Shown in pieces: positions 11,301 through 23,300 of a DNA stretch of 64,000 nucleotides. The stretch comes from Branchiostoma floridae. Its lineage: Eukaryota; Chordata; Leptocardii; Amphioxiformes; Branchiostomatidae. The translations under genes were made by a program, and so were the position numbers. The notes below the pieces were generated by a model. It saw nothing but the letters and a program-made list of their open reading frames with translations. It was not told where the DNA came from and made no database searches. The stretch lies in the NCBI RefSeq assembly GCF_000003815.2, contig NC_049997.1, positions 5,623,321-5,687,320 on the forward strand, given 5' to 3'. Position 1 is the stretch's first letter, and each line of letters starts with the position of its first letter.

Positions 11301-14300
11301 TGAAAAAAAAAATAGCAATGGTTCCTGAACAATTTTAGTATGATCCATACATGTACTTCCTAAATTCAGAGTGGTGCAGGTAAGATTTCCTGTGTGAAAA
11401 TTTGCCCGTCCCGGACTAGTCCGGACCGGCATGAACCGTCAGTTCGAACCATGCAATAGTCCGGGGGTCGGACGGGTCGGTCGGACGGGACGGACGCTCG
11501 ACAGTTCGCAGAACGGTTCGGACGGCCATAAAGGGTCCAGATTGGCCGCTTGGACTAGCCCGGACTACGTCCCGGACTGGTCCCGGACGGCATCGTTCGA
11601 ACGCTTTCGGGCGGCGGCCTGGAGCGGGCCGTTCGAACGGTTCGAGCCGGTACGGCTCCGCCCGGGCCGGACGGCCGAACGGGCGGTTCCCATAGCAACA
11701 AAGCGATCCGAACCGTCTGGGGGCGTGCAGAGCACCGCGGGGCGCCGGTTCGGACGTCTGCGGACGTCTGCGAACCACCAATTTACATGGCAACTGTACC
11801 TCCCAAACACCCGTGGAATGCGTAAAATCGTGCTGTTGTGAGGTGGAAATCGCTGCCCAAACAGTTCGGACGGTCTGAACCGCCGGAATGCCGTCACAAA
11901 ATAGAAAGAATTTGAATGCAATCCATCCCTCTGCCGCCAGCGCTCCTATAGACAAAGTATTAATGACGGCTTGAAGTTACAGAATGACACCAGCCGCAAG
12001 ACAATCAATGTAAATCACATGTGCCCTCACTTTGACGTTATGTGCGTGCGGAGTCCCAGGAAACATTTGATTGCCCGCACAAACCATGTACAAAGCGTAA
12101 GTAATGGATTTCTGATGTCTTTCCGACTGAAGCGTGGTTACCAAACATGTGGTGGAGACACTATCACTAATATATGATATACATTCAAGTCCATAATCTA
12201 GAAGATTCATTTATAAACATCATTGAATGCCCTAATATATTCATGCCAACGCTAGGCACGTTACGCACCCAGCGGCGGCGAGGGTTCAGTGACCCCATCT
12301 CAAACGTAAACAAGAAGACGATCCTATGAAGAAGCCAAACATTTTGTTGGTGTGTGTTGAACTTTATTGTATTTTGTTGAAAGAAAGTTGTATCTAAATA
12401 TTGAATTGTAATATATATGTTAATCTAGTGCCACAAAATATTATTCTACGTGTCTAAAATAAGACTAGTTTTGATATAGGTGCTGGCCCCCATACGTGAA
12501 TTGAACTCTCCCACACTTGATTGAAGCCTCCCGGTCCTTTGGGACAGCCGCCCGACAAGTGCGCACATGTCTGTAACTCGTTGTTTGTTGTTTATTTTAC
12601 GTTCCATGTGTTAATTTTTGGCACAGTTTGCACATCCATTGACAGGAATACCACTAAGAATGATGTCGTCATTATACCCATTTCCTTTGTGTTTCTTGCC
12701 TTTTTTCACGAGCAAGTTATTCAAAGACGGGAAAATACGATCCAGATATCAATTTGCGAGCCAGTGGCTAGGCCACACCCACACAGCGCGAAACTTTAGG
12801 TATAGAGGCGTGCCGCTGTCCATCATCGCGTGGCGACCGACAAAATAATTAGCAACCATATATCCGCTAGCTGGGTGTCATGCTGTCCGTATTATAAAAC
12901 GTCTGCACAATTATTATTGGAATCTTTCGTCAGTTAATTTACTTTGCGCACTTGTAAGCGACTTTTGGCAAGACTGGTCGGTGTTCCCGTAAAGCTTTCT
13001 TTCCTAATCCCAGCAAAACTGGTCTCCGGGGACAGCCGCCTACCAGACCGATTCGTAGGGCAGGAATCAAAATGTCACACTACAACGGGTCTCCAATTTC
13101 TGGAAGGGTGGCAAAATCACCAACGTCCGGCCGCACCTTTGAGCTTCGGCCGTAAGTCTAGAATCTACTTAAATTATTCAGCAAAGCAAATAGGATGTAA
13201 AATCTGCCTGTCTCTAGTGTATAGTTATTGTGCATGTGATTTCATTAACTTTTGTAAAATCAACGATATTCAGAAGGCTTCAGAAGTACCACGAGTGATA
13301 TCATACAATGTTGATTGAATGAGTAGAGATTAAAAGACGTCACCCTAGAGGATTATTGTTAACCTACGCCGTAGACGTTTCAACTTTCACATCGCTTGAT
13401 AGATTTTTATGCCCGTCAAAGGCACATGTGTGAATAGCAGGCGAAATCTTTACTTGCGGCACAAGTAAGTAAACGCTTTTTGAAAAGTTGGTAAGGAGGA
13501 ACAATATTAAACGGGGAGGATTATTGCCGAGGAAATTCCGCTCGTGAGGACATGGATATAACGTCCTTGGGAGGAAGTTACTAGTATGCCATGGTGAGGA
13601 GAAGTAATTCTATGGAACGTTGATATTAATATTTTTCAGTTGTAGTTGTACTCTACTCTCTCTACTCTATATGAAGCATGGACATGGACACCTGACGTGC
13701 TAATTCAGATTACGCTTAGTCTACAGTTTAGTCTTTGTTCTGTGCGTTTAGTCGTTACACAGCATTGGGCATGTACACAACCAAGATACACTTACTGAAG
13801 TACAGAGAAGAAAACAAATTCGCTGGAATTTCACAGGTTTTATCCCCAGGGGCAGGCAGGCGAGTTTCTAAAGCTTGACTCCCTGCTGACAATAATCCCG
13901 ATAGCCCGTCCGAACGGTTCCAACGGTTCGGGATTTACTGTGGCGTGTCCAGAGATCCGCCTGGCTCCGACATGTCCGACCCGTGAGAACGTTGCCCCCA
14001 ACCAGGGAGGTTTTATCAAACCCGGGACATTGAGGAAACAACTTCGTTACCTTCGTCATGGATTTAAAATTACCTCCGATCAGTGGTGTATGCGGAAATT
14101 GTAAGACGATCATAATCACATCATTATCTTCGCCGAGAAGGTTATATTTATGATATAATTTGCAACGGTACGTGGAAACATGACTTCCTCTTTGCTGCAA
14201 CAAGTGAATATTACGTCATCATACCACTGTGTTTCCACGAAAATTGGCGCTGAAACAACATTGTGCATAATACAGCCCACAGGAGTCCCAGTAAGTGCGG

Positions 14301-17300
14301 AAAAAATACATGCCTTCAGTTAGCCAGGATTTTGACTGTGCTGTTGATAATTTCACATCTAACACACTTGGTAACACAGCTAAACGATGTAAAACAGTTT
14401 CTTACCAGTTCAGTCTTGAACAAGAAGGGATGTTTGTATTCCAGTCCGTTCGTATTCCACGGAAGTTTCGGCAGTCGGTTGGAACAGCACCAGAACATAA
14501 TTCCACACAAATTGTTTGTGTTGCTAGTCCTTTTCCATCTCTCCATGGCAGTTTGATGCATCCTGACCCGAAACGACAACGTACAAACCCCTCACGCGAC
14601 ACCTCTTCCAACTTATCCATGATAGTCTGTACATTTAGCCTTAGTATAAGACTAAAAAGCGGAAAAATAACACAGGACATCAGGAAGCGGTTTACTGATG
14701 AGTTTTCAATTTGAAATGACCGCGACGCACGCGCAATGCTCATGTTATCCCCAGGGGCAGACAGGGGAGTCTTTCAAGCTTGACACCCTGCTGACAATAA
14801 TCGTGATAACCGGTCCGAACGTTCAGAACGGTTCGGGAGGCACTGTTGCGTGTCCTGAGATCCGCCTGTCCCTGGCCAGATCCAGGGCAGTTCTCTAAGT
14901 CTAACCTTTCATATTACGAAGGATGAAGCGTCCAAATTTCTCAGGGGAACATGACACTGACCCCTAGATTGTGCGTCACCATCCCCAACCTCTATCAATT
15001 TGCGACGCACGGGTAGTGCATAGTCTCTCCTTCTGTAAGTGTAACGTGCTGGATGCAGCCATCCACGGCGTTTCTTGATCCAGTCGTCGCTTCGACTAAC
15101 GAGTAATATATTTTCGAATTTTTATTGTACGTTTGTGCTCTTAAAGCTAAGTACAGGTCAAAATGATAAAGTAGTTCTAACGCTTCTAACAACAATATGC
15201 ATATAAAATGGTGGCGTTAGATGTTCGGCTAACCGTTCCCCGTGTCCTGTTTTGGATACCGTACTCCAGCGTGACACAGCACTGTACTTGTTTTTAGTCC
15301 CACTTTCTTGATATAATGTCACTGGTCAAACTCAACACGTTTTCAGAGAGTCGATTGAAGTCTCGCTGCTGCAGGTCGTCCAACAGGTGATCCAACCAGG
15401 TACTGCTCACAAGTTCCTTTCCGGCCAAAGCATGCGCTTTGACTCCAAACGATGGTGGAAATTTTGGTAAGTGAGAAACATTCAAAATATTGCACTTCAC
15501 AAATCATGTTAGGTATTGTCCACAAGGCGAGATAATGCCGGACGCCATGAAAGGCAATAAAGATGCTAAATACATTTTCAACATTATCTCCCGTATTATT
15601 GCACATTTGGACAGAATCGTCGCTTGGTACAATGACAGTCAATTGAAACGTAGCGCAACTCAATGTCGTCTTATTTGTAAAGAGCCAGAGACAATTATTT
15701 AATCATAGGGTAGAAAGATTATATTTAGTTCTACAGAAAACAATGGTGATCTGTAACTTTTCCCCGCCCGTTTTAACGCCGTGCGAGCATGATCAATCCC
15801 GAGTCGTGTGGTGAAGACCTCAGGTGCCAGGGTGACCTACAATAGCATTGTCGTTTATTCTTCTTATAGTACTTTATTACACTGCGCTTGGAAGACAACG
15901 ATTTTATTTGCGTGGGCAATGTAGTTAGCAAATCAAACACGACAGCAGAACGGACAGGGNNNNNNNNNNNNNNNNNNNNNNNNNNNNNNNNNNNNNNNNN
16001 NNNNNNNTGACAATCATTGGAAACGTAGAGCTACTCAATGTCGTCCTATTTGTAAAGCGCCAGGGACAATTATTTAATCCTAGGGTAGAAAGATTAGTTC
16101 TACAGAGAACAATGGTGGTCTAGAGATCTGTTAAACTTTTCTCCGCCCGTTTTAACGCCGTGCAAGCATGATCAATCCCGGGGTGTGTGGTGCACCGGTG
16201 AAAACTTGTGCCATGGTGACCTACAATAGTATTGTCTTTTATTCTTCTTATAGTACTTTGCTGCACTGCGTTTGGAAGACAACGGTTCTATTGGCGCGGG
16301 CAATGTAGATAGCAAATCAAATAGTGCAGCAGAGTGGAGAATGTAGCGTTCGTGTGAGTTAGAAACGAAATACGGAGTGCCGAATTGTAATTCGCCATGC
16401 CACTGCGTGACTATCCACAAGGTATCTGCTGTTACGTTTTTCTCATTTACCGCTAGAGAAAAATAAAGAGACAAACAGAAACAGGACTAAAATATATTCA
16501 TTCTTCATAAGAACAGATTTCGTAACAAAAACTTATTCATTATGTTCCTATAGATATTCATATGTATATTAAGTTATAGACCTGACAAAGTCGCTTTACT
16601 TTTGTCGTGTCAACAAAGATTTTATATGCTGCATGCACGGCATTGGTGTACGAGATGCGATGGAAAGACTGGTACGTCGAGAGGGTAAACATGTAGGTGT
16701 GATCCGCGCACTCAACGCCGCATGGGCGTGATGGACAATCCAAACTCCGCTGCAAGTCAGAGCAGGCCGACTTCATTAGACCGCCCGGCATGCAGGACCA
16801 TAAACAGGCATTTGTCGCAGTTCTCCCAGACTTATTTTCCCGTCCATAAAACTCGGACAGGGCCCACAAACTAAATACGTCGCAAAATGTGCCAATGTAA
16901 CTGCGAGAATTTTGGCATTGTCTGAATCACTTATATTTATCGTAAAATTTCCCCTTTGTCACATTTCTGCGAATGTTTAAAAGTTCTTATTGACGACCAG
17001 GGGGGTCGTGGTTGAACAGCGTGTTTTGGCTCGGCATATTCGGATGAATTTCCAAGAAACTTGATAGTGGGGCATAGGATTTCAGCTGCAGTTTCTTACA
17101 NNNNNNNNNNNNNNNNNNNNNNNNNNNNNNNNNNNNNNNNNNNNNNNNNNNNNNNNNNNNNNNNNNNNNNNNNNNNNNNNNNNNNNNNNNNNNNNNNNNN
17201 NNNNNNNNNNNNNNNNNNNNNNNNNNNNNNNNNNNNNNNNNNNNNNNNNNNNNNNNNNNNNNNNNNNNNNNNNNNNNNNNNNNNNNNNNNNNNNNNNNNN

Positions 17301-20300
17301 NNNNNNNNNNNNNNNNNNNNNNNNNNNNNNNNNNNNNNNNNNNNNNNNNNNNNNNNNNNNNNNNNNNNNNNNNNNNNNNNNNNNNNNNNNNNNNNNNNNN
17401 NNNNNNNNNNNNNNNNNNNNNNNNNNNNNNNNNNNNNNNNNNNNNNNNNNNNNNNNNNNNNNNNNNNNNNNNNNNNNNNNNNNNNNNNNNNNNNNNNNNN
17501 NNNNNNNNNNNNNNNNNNNNNNNNNNNNNNNNNNNNNNNNNNNNNNNNNNNNNNNNNNNNNNNNNNNNNNNNNNNNNNNNNNNNNNNNNNNNNNNNNNNN
17601 NNNNNNNNNNNNNNNNGGTGACTATATAAATTAATGAACGAATATGTACAAGAAAATACGTCACCCATTCATTAGTCGCGGCCAAAATAGTATAGAAGAA
17701 AAGTTGTAGATGTGAAGGTAGAAAAATCTAATTTTTAAATTTTATTTTCATAGTATTGTTCAGGCGATAGTGCAACGCTATTACTATTAGTGTTCGCCCG
17801 CTCTGGCTGTTGCCCCGCAGTAATGGACGTAATGCATGCCTCTAACAATGTCTAATAGTCTCACCTACGGACTTTATCGCTCTTCTGGTCGCTGCGCTTA
17901 GTGTACGGAAGGGGGCGCTGTCGCACGGCTTCATACAATTTAGGGACTTAGACAAAATTTGGCCGGGCGGCGGCAATTTTTTCTAAGTGTTTTACGGCGC
18001 CCGAAGCGTCCGGCGGTCCTGAACTGCCGAACGTGCTGAACCACTTAATGACGGTTCACCGCCCGGCGCTCGGACCGGCAGCCTCGCGGGCCGGACGGCT
18101 TTCACGTAGGCGGACCGTGTGGACTGCCCTCGGACCGGTCCGAACCGTTCGGGGCGAGTTGATTTTCACACAGGTAAGGCGTCGCCAAGAAGTAAAAGTA
18201 ACTCATGTACTCCGCAGAGCTGCTGAAAGTAGACCCCAAATCACACCGCAAGTTCGCTACACCTTGTGAGTATGTCACGGTGGCATGGCTCTCCTCTACC
18301 TCTCGACTTAAACATTAACATCTCCTCAACACATAAACACAACAAATAGACTTTCCGACAACTACATGAAACGCCGGACACCCCTGACCTGCTATGGAAA
18401 CATCATACGAACTACACATTACTATCCCGGGGAGTAAAACCCACATGTATATCTATAATTCTATCTCTATATGTCTGTCTTACATCTAAACTGACCCATC
18501 TGGTGACTCCCCCCCACTGACTTCCGCCACGTCCGCATGATACTCGCTGCTCAGCTAATCTATACTGTATTCCTGATAGCACTGACATAATTTATCTAAC
18601 ATTGGTTGCCTACATTCTAACAAATCTAAAACTACTACAACAAAGCTGAACAAAGTAAGTAACAGAACTAGGCCGGTGTGCACGGTGCGCCAATGATACT
18701 ATGCGAGCCCACCGACCTTCCTCCTGTGTCTCTCTCTGTATGGACTCTCTGCCCGGGCCCGCTCTTTCTCCGGTCACCATCCCGCCCGCCGCGTGGCTGT
18801 CCAGCCTTGCCCCGGCCACTGCCGCTCTCTTTGCCGCTACCACAGGTCGTTACTGCCGCAGGCACTCCGGGCCGGCTCTCTGTCAGAGTAGAAGTCGGCC
18901 TGCATCTCTCGGACGACGCCTCCTCTGCTGCTCCCTCTCGCTCGCCTCGGCCACCGACGCTCGCCCGTCGCCTGCCCCTTGCTGGACTTGCTGGTCAACC
19001 CCGCGGGCTCGGTACTCCGGATCGGCACTCTGTCCTACGTCTCTGAACGGCTCTCGTCTGCCCCTGTCCCGTCCGTTGAACTTGACTCACCCCAGCCGTA
19101 CTACCAGATGTCACGGTGGCATGGTAGTGAGTCAAGTCAAGGATCAGGACAGAGGCATGATGTTGCGGAGATGATAACTTTATTCAGGACAATCTGGACA
19201 CGTCCTACCCTGTCGGTGTCTCTAGCTGGAATCCCCTTCCCTGATACGTGTCCCTTCTCAAAACCCATTACATCTGCTCTCAATTACTCGGGTGACACTC
19301 CCCACACCAGGGGTGATCACAGAGTGATCACGATGTCACCTCGTGACAAGTAGGTGAGCCCTGCTCGCATCCCGCCAGTACTGTCAAGTTGGCGTTTCTA
19401 TAGGCAGCCGCTTCAGGGCCTTGTGAAAATGTCCGAGTCCCCAGGACACGTCCAGGGATCGCTAGCTGCCGTGTACGAGTCTCTCCAGACGTCAGTCCTA
19501 CAGCTGTTCACGGACCCAACCCAACTGTCCCCGGGCCAGGCTGTGCTGGTCGCCGCCTCTGCGCTGTTTGTCGGGGCGGTGGTGTGGACCTGCTGCGGCG
19601 GGCAGAGGCGGACAAAAGTCAAGCTACGGGCAGAGTTTACACCAGGTAAGACTGCAGCTGCTATCGAGTTAGAATTGATGTATAAGTCGCTAAGGGGCGT
19701 TCCTTATCAGTGGTGACTCCGCGGACACCATGAGTAAGGTTTACTAGGGTTTACAGAAAAGGCTGGGCTGTCTACCTGGGCTGGCTAAGCCCATTAGTAC
19801 AAAAGCTGTTTTAGCAGTAGGGGATGTTTGTGCTCAGTGAAGAAGCTGTTTGTGACAGAACTGTATGTGAATCGGCTGTATGTGAAGGGGCAGTGTGTGA
19901 TGGTTGGTCAGCTGTTGTACTGTGGCATTTGGGGTGAAGTTCTTCCATGGAGCCTCAGTATCCTTCGTAGACACTTGCACTGTCACGGGCATTCAGGAGC
20001 CGTTCTTCGGTGGCTATCACGGTCCAGGCTTCTGCGCCTTACATTAGGATCGACAATACCTGGTTGTTGTACAGTTGAACTGCGAGGAGCGTAAGACAGG
20101 CATTGCTAAATTGCAAGGGTCTCGAATGGCTGCCATTTGGCGCTAACTCAGGTGACTTCAATACGTTAGCAATTGCCCCAGGTGCGGCCATAGAACTTAA
20201 GGTTTTGAACCACTCACACCATGAACGATCCCTACTCTTTTCCATAAGTGTGGTGGGTTCTTTAACGTATGGATCTCCTCAAATACAGGACCTCCATTTA

Positions 20301-23300
20301 ACACCCTACCCGAGGGACGGCCCTAATCAAAGTTAGGTACTCATTTCTCTACCTTAGTTTAGTAAGGAAAGACGAACAGCATTTTCATTATAATTTGTGT
20401 TAATTGATGTTGACATTTATATGTATTTTGTTTTTGTGACCTAGGAAAAGTGTACTACCACGCACCACCACCTGTGAAGGCCATCCCATGTCTGACTCCG
20501 TTTGGTATGAAGCTGGAGACATATCTGCGTATGGCTGATATTCCATACGAGCCCATGTATGGGAGGAGTATGGGCCCAAAGGTTTGTATATCATCACGGT
20601 CAGGTTAAGGCTTGGGAAACTATGATAGACCAGAATGGCTTTGAAATTTATAGATTTTATCGTCATGCACTTTAAGATCCCGCCCTCAAAAAAAGTCATG
20701 CCCTCTCTGAATAAAAGTGACCCCCTAAAGACTAATGTGTGGCCACAAGAGTTTGATACATGAGTACATAATTTGTTCTCTCAAAGTTGTTTATTTTACA
20801 CCCAAAACGGTTTGAAATATTGATTTTAACTGATGTAATATTTGTTGTTTGTTATTATGAGAGCCATTGTAGTCATGTAGACTGTGATAGCATACACATT
20901 GTAGAGAATATTGTTGACTTGAATTTGGCTTTGTTTCCACAGGGGAAAATCCCATGGATAGAGTACAACGGGGAAGCCATGGGAGACTCTGGTTTCATCA
21001 TGGAGTTCCTGAACAGGGAGAAAGGTGTGGACCTGAACCAGACCCTGAGTGATGCAGACAAGGCTGTCGGCAGGGCCTTCACTAAGATGGTGGAGGAGAA
21101 CACATACTGGTATGAGGGCTACCAATTGCAATATTGTAAACTGCACGTAGGTACACATATACATGTAGGTTAAGGACTTAAAGACAGGACATCAAAAATA
21201 TTCAGGGGAGGGGGGAGAGAATAACACTGCCACTCACCGTGGCAGAGTGTATTGGGAACACTGTATAGGAGTGTCAAGGTCTCCTCTGGGTCTTGCTGGA
21301 AAAGCTGTAGTTTGTCTAATGGTTGTTTATATGGCACACCTCTGTACATATCGTTTATCTGGAGGGTGGACATTTGGGGGTATTGCTGCTACCTGGAAGG
21401 TGTCTGATAGACATCGAAATGTAAGCGCAGTAAAAACATCCTGGTTTGGTACAAGAACTCCTACATCCTATGTTCTACCAACCTAATGAAATTATTTTCG
21501 GGGAATATAATGCAACTTCTGTTATGTTAAAATTCAAATTGTCAAGTTACCAATACAATATTTTTTTTTTCTATTCAGAAAATATTATCTGCAGGACCAG
21601 GACCTCCCCTCTGGAGTTGAGCCTGCCTGTAATATCATTCATATATTACACACAGACACAGACACACACACCAAACACACACACAGACACATATACAGAG
21701 ACACATACTCCCACACAGACACACATACACACATAAACGCACACACACACATACACACACATAGACACATACACACACAAATACACACATACACACACTC
21801 ACACACATACAAACACACATACACAGTGACACNNNNNNNNNNNNNNNNNNNNNNNNNNNNNNNNNNNNNNNNNNNNNNNNNNNNNNNNNNNNNNNNNNNN
21901 NNNNNNNNNNNNNNNNNNNNNNNNNNNNNNNNACTCACACCAGTAAAGACCCCTTCTTTTTTCGTCAAGAGTGTTATAATGATGTTTTTTTTTTTTAACT
22001 TTTAAGTTTAAAAGAAAAAAAACTAACATGCTCAAGGTGTAGCTCTTCTCAAAACAAGGCCTTTATCTTGTGAGAGGATCTTCCTAACTAAAGCTTGAGG
22101 TACACATTTTCACCGAGTCGAGTGAGAATATAGGTGTTAAGTGCCTTTCCCAAGGGCACAAAAAGAATTGGTCATTATTCCTTGTATATATGATGTATAA
22201 TTAATCAAATGTACTAAAGGTCATGGGGTGGAGTTATTTTCCATAAGGTAATTTATATGTTATAAAAAATGATCATAGCTCCTCCCCCAACCTATTAACT
22301 GTGCTACACACTGCTTGCATATTAAGTACAGGACTGTATAGATATCATTATAATAATAATAATAATAATATCAGGTATATCTTGCAGCCAGTAGGTACCC
22401 AAAGTGAGGGTAATGAGGCTGTTTAACGTGGTCGAGGCACCTCCTCGAGCACGGGACCCCCGTTTTACGTCCCTCCTGGAAGACGATTTCGTGGAAAGCT
22501 TCGTGAGGCTACAGCAATCCGGACGTCCGGACCGCGCGTTGCTTAACTTCCGAGATCGAGGGATCGGGTGTACCAACGCGCCACGCGGCCGTAGCTATTA
22601 TGATGGCTTAAAATAGTTTTCCCTGTTTCTTATCATAATGATATTCATACATGTAACTCCATGTGACATAAAAAGTGTACACTACATCTGTTTCGACCAA
22701 AGTTTCAGCCCAGCCATGTGTTGGAATTCCCCATGGCATAAGGGCTGTAACCTCAAGTATTTTGCGATTCACTGCGTGGTATTCTCTTAATAGCCTAATG
22801 AAAAGTTGGTTCGGGCAATTGAATTTTTCATGTACTTGCCAGAGAAGACAAGTGAATTTTGGAAAAGTTGTTAAACCCTGTTTTTCTAAGTTCTGAAATA
22901 TCTATAGATGCCAAGCAGTTTTATAGCACATCTTTCCCCAAGTTTGAACCAGATACAGAGTTTCTTTACACGCAAGTTACAGAGTTTGACCCCTGACCTC
23001 CAAACTGAAACCCACAAAAAAGGCTGACGCCCCTTACTTCTGGGTTTCGTGTGTTACACTCATGCAATGCTATTTTGTTTGGAGCAATCCCCTATCTCGG
23101 TTATAGGCGCTTGCGGCACACAAACCATATGTCTATATACATGTATAATAATGGATTGTGTTTAAAAACAGAAAGACATATAGAAAACCCTGTGGGCCTT
23201 ATTATTTTGGATGACAGATCTGTCATAGTATTAATCAATATTGAAAATGCAAGCAAAGGGACGTCATTACAATGTACATTTGACAGTATTGTATATCTTT

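Noticed and set aside
11416-11955. 179-codon minus-strand open frame and overlapping frames
   Set aside because: Sits in the GC-rich palindrome repeat; three frames are open at once and no domain is recognisable.
16987-17685. 190-230 codon open frames
   Set aside because: Almost entirely unknown residues from an N gap; the same holds for those at 25030-25740, 21639-22035, 27145-27351 and 31756-32088.
18678-19174. Ser/Pro/Arg-rich open frames of 120-157 codons
   Set aside because: Compositional by-product of C-rich DNA in a probable retroelement; open on both strands, no domain, no splice context.
19354-19428. FAXC-like start at 19354
   Set aside because: That position is GTG, not ATG; the first ATG of the frame is 19429.
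21110-21173. FAXC-like exon 3 continuing to a stop at 21173
   Set aside because: A GTATGA donor splits the expected tryptophan codon, and the read-through residues do not resemble the family.
22510-22597. True 5S rRNA gene or pseudogene
   Set aside because: About 30 bp of the 5S middle is missing and the head is fused to a SINE body with an ATT tail, so it is read as a SINE.
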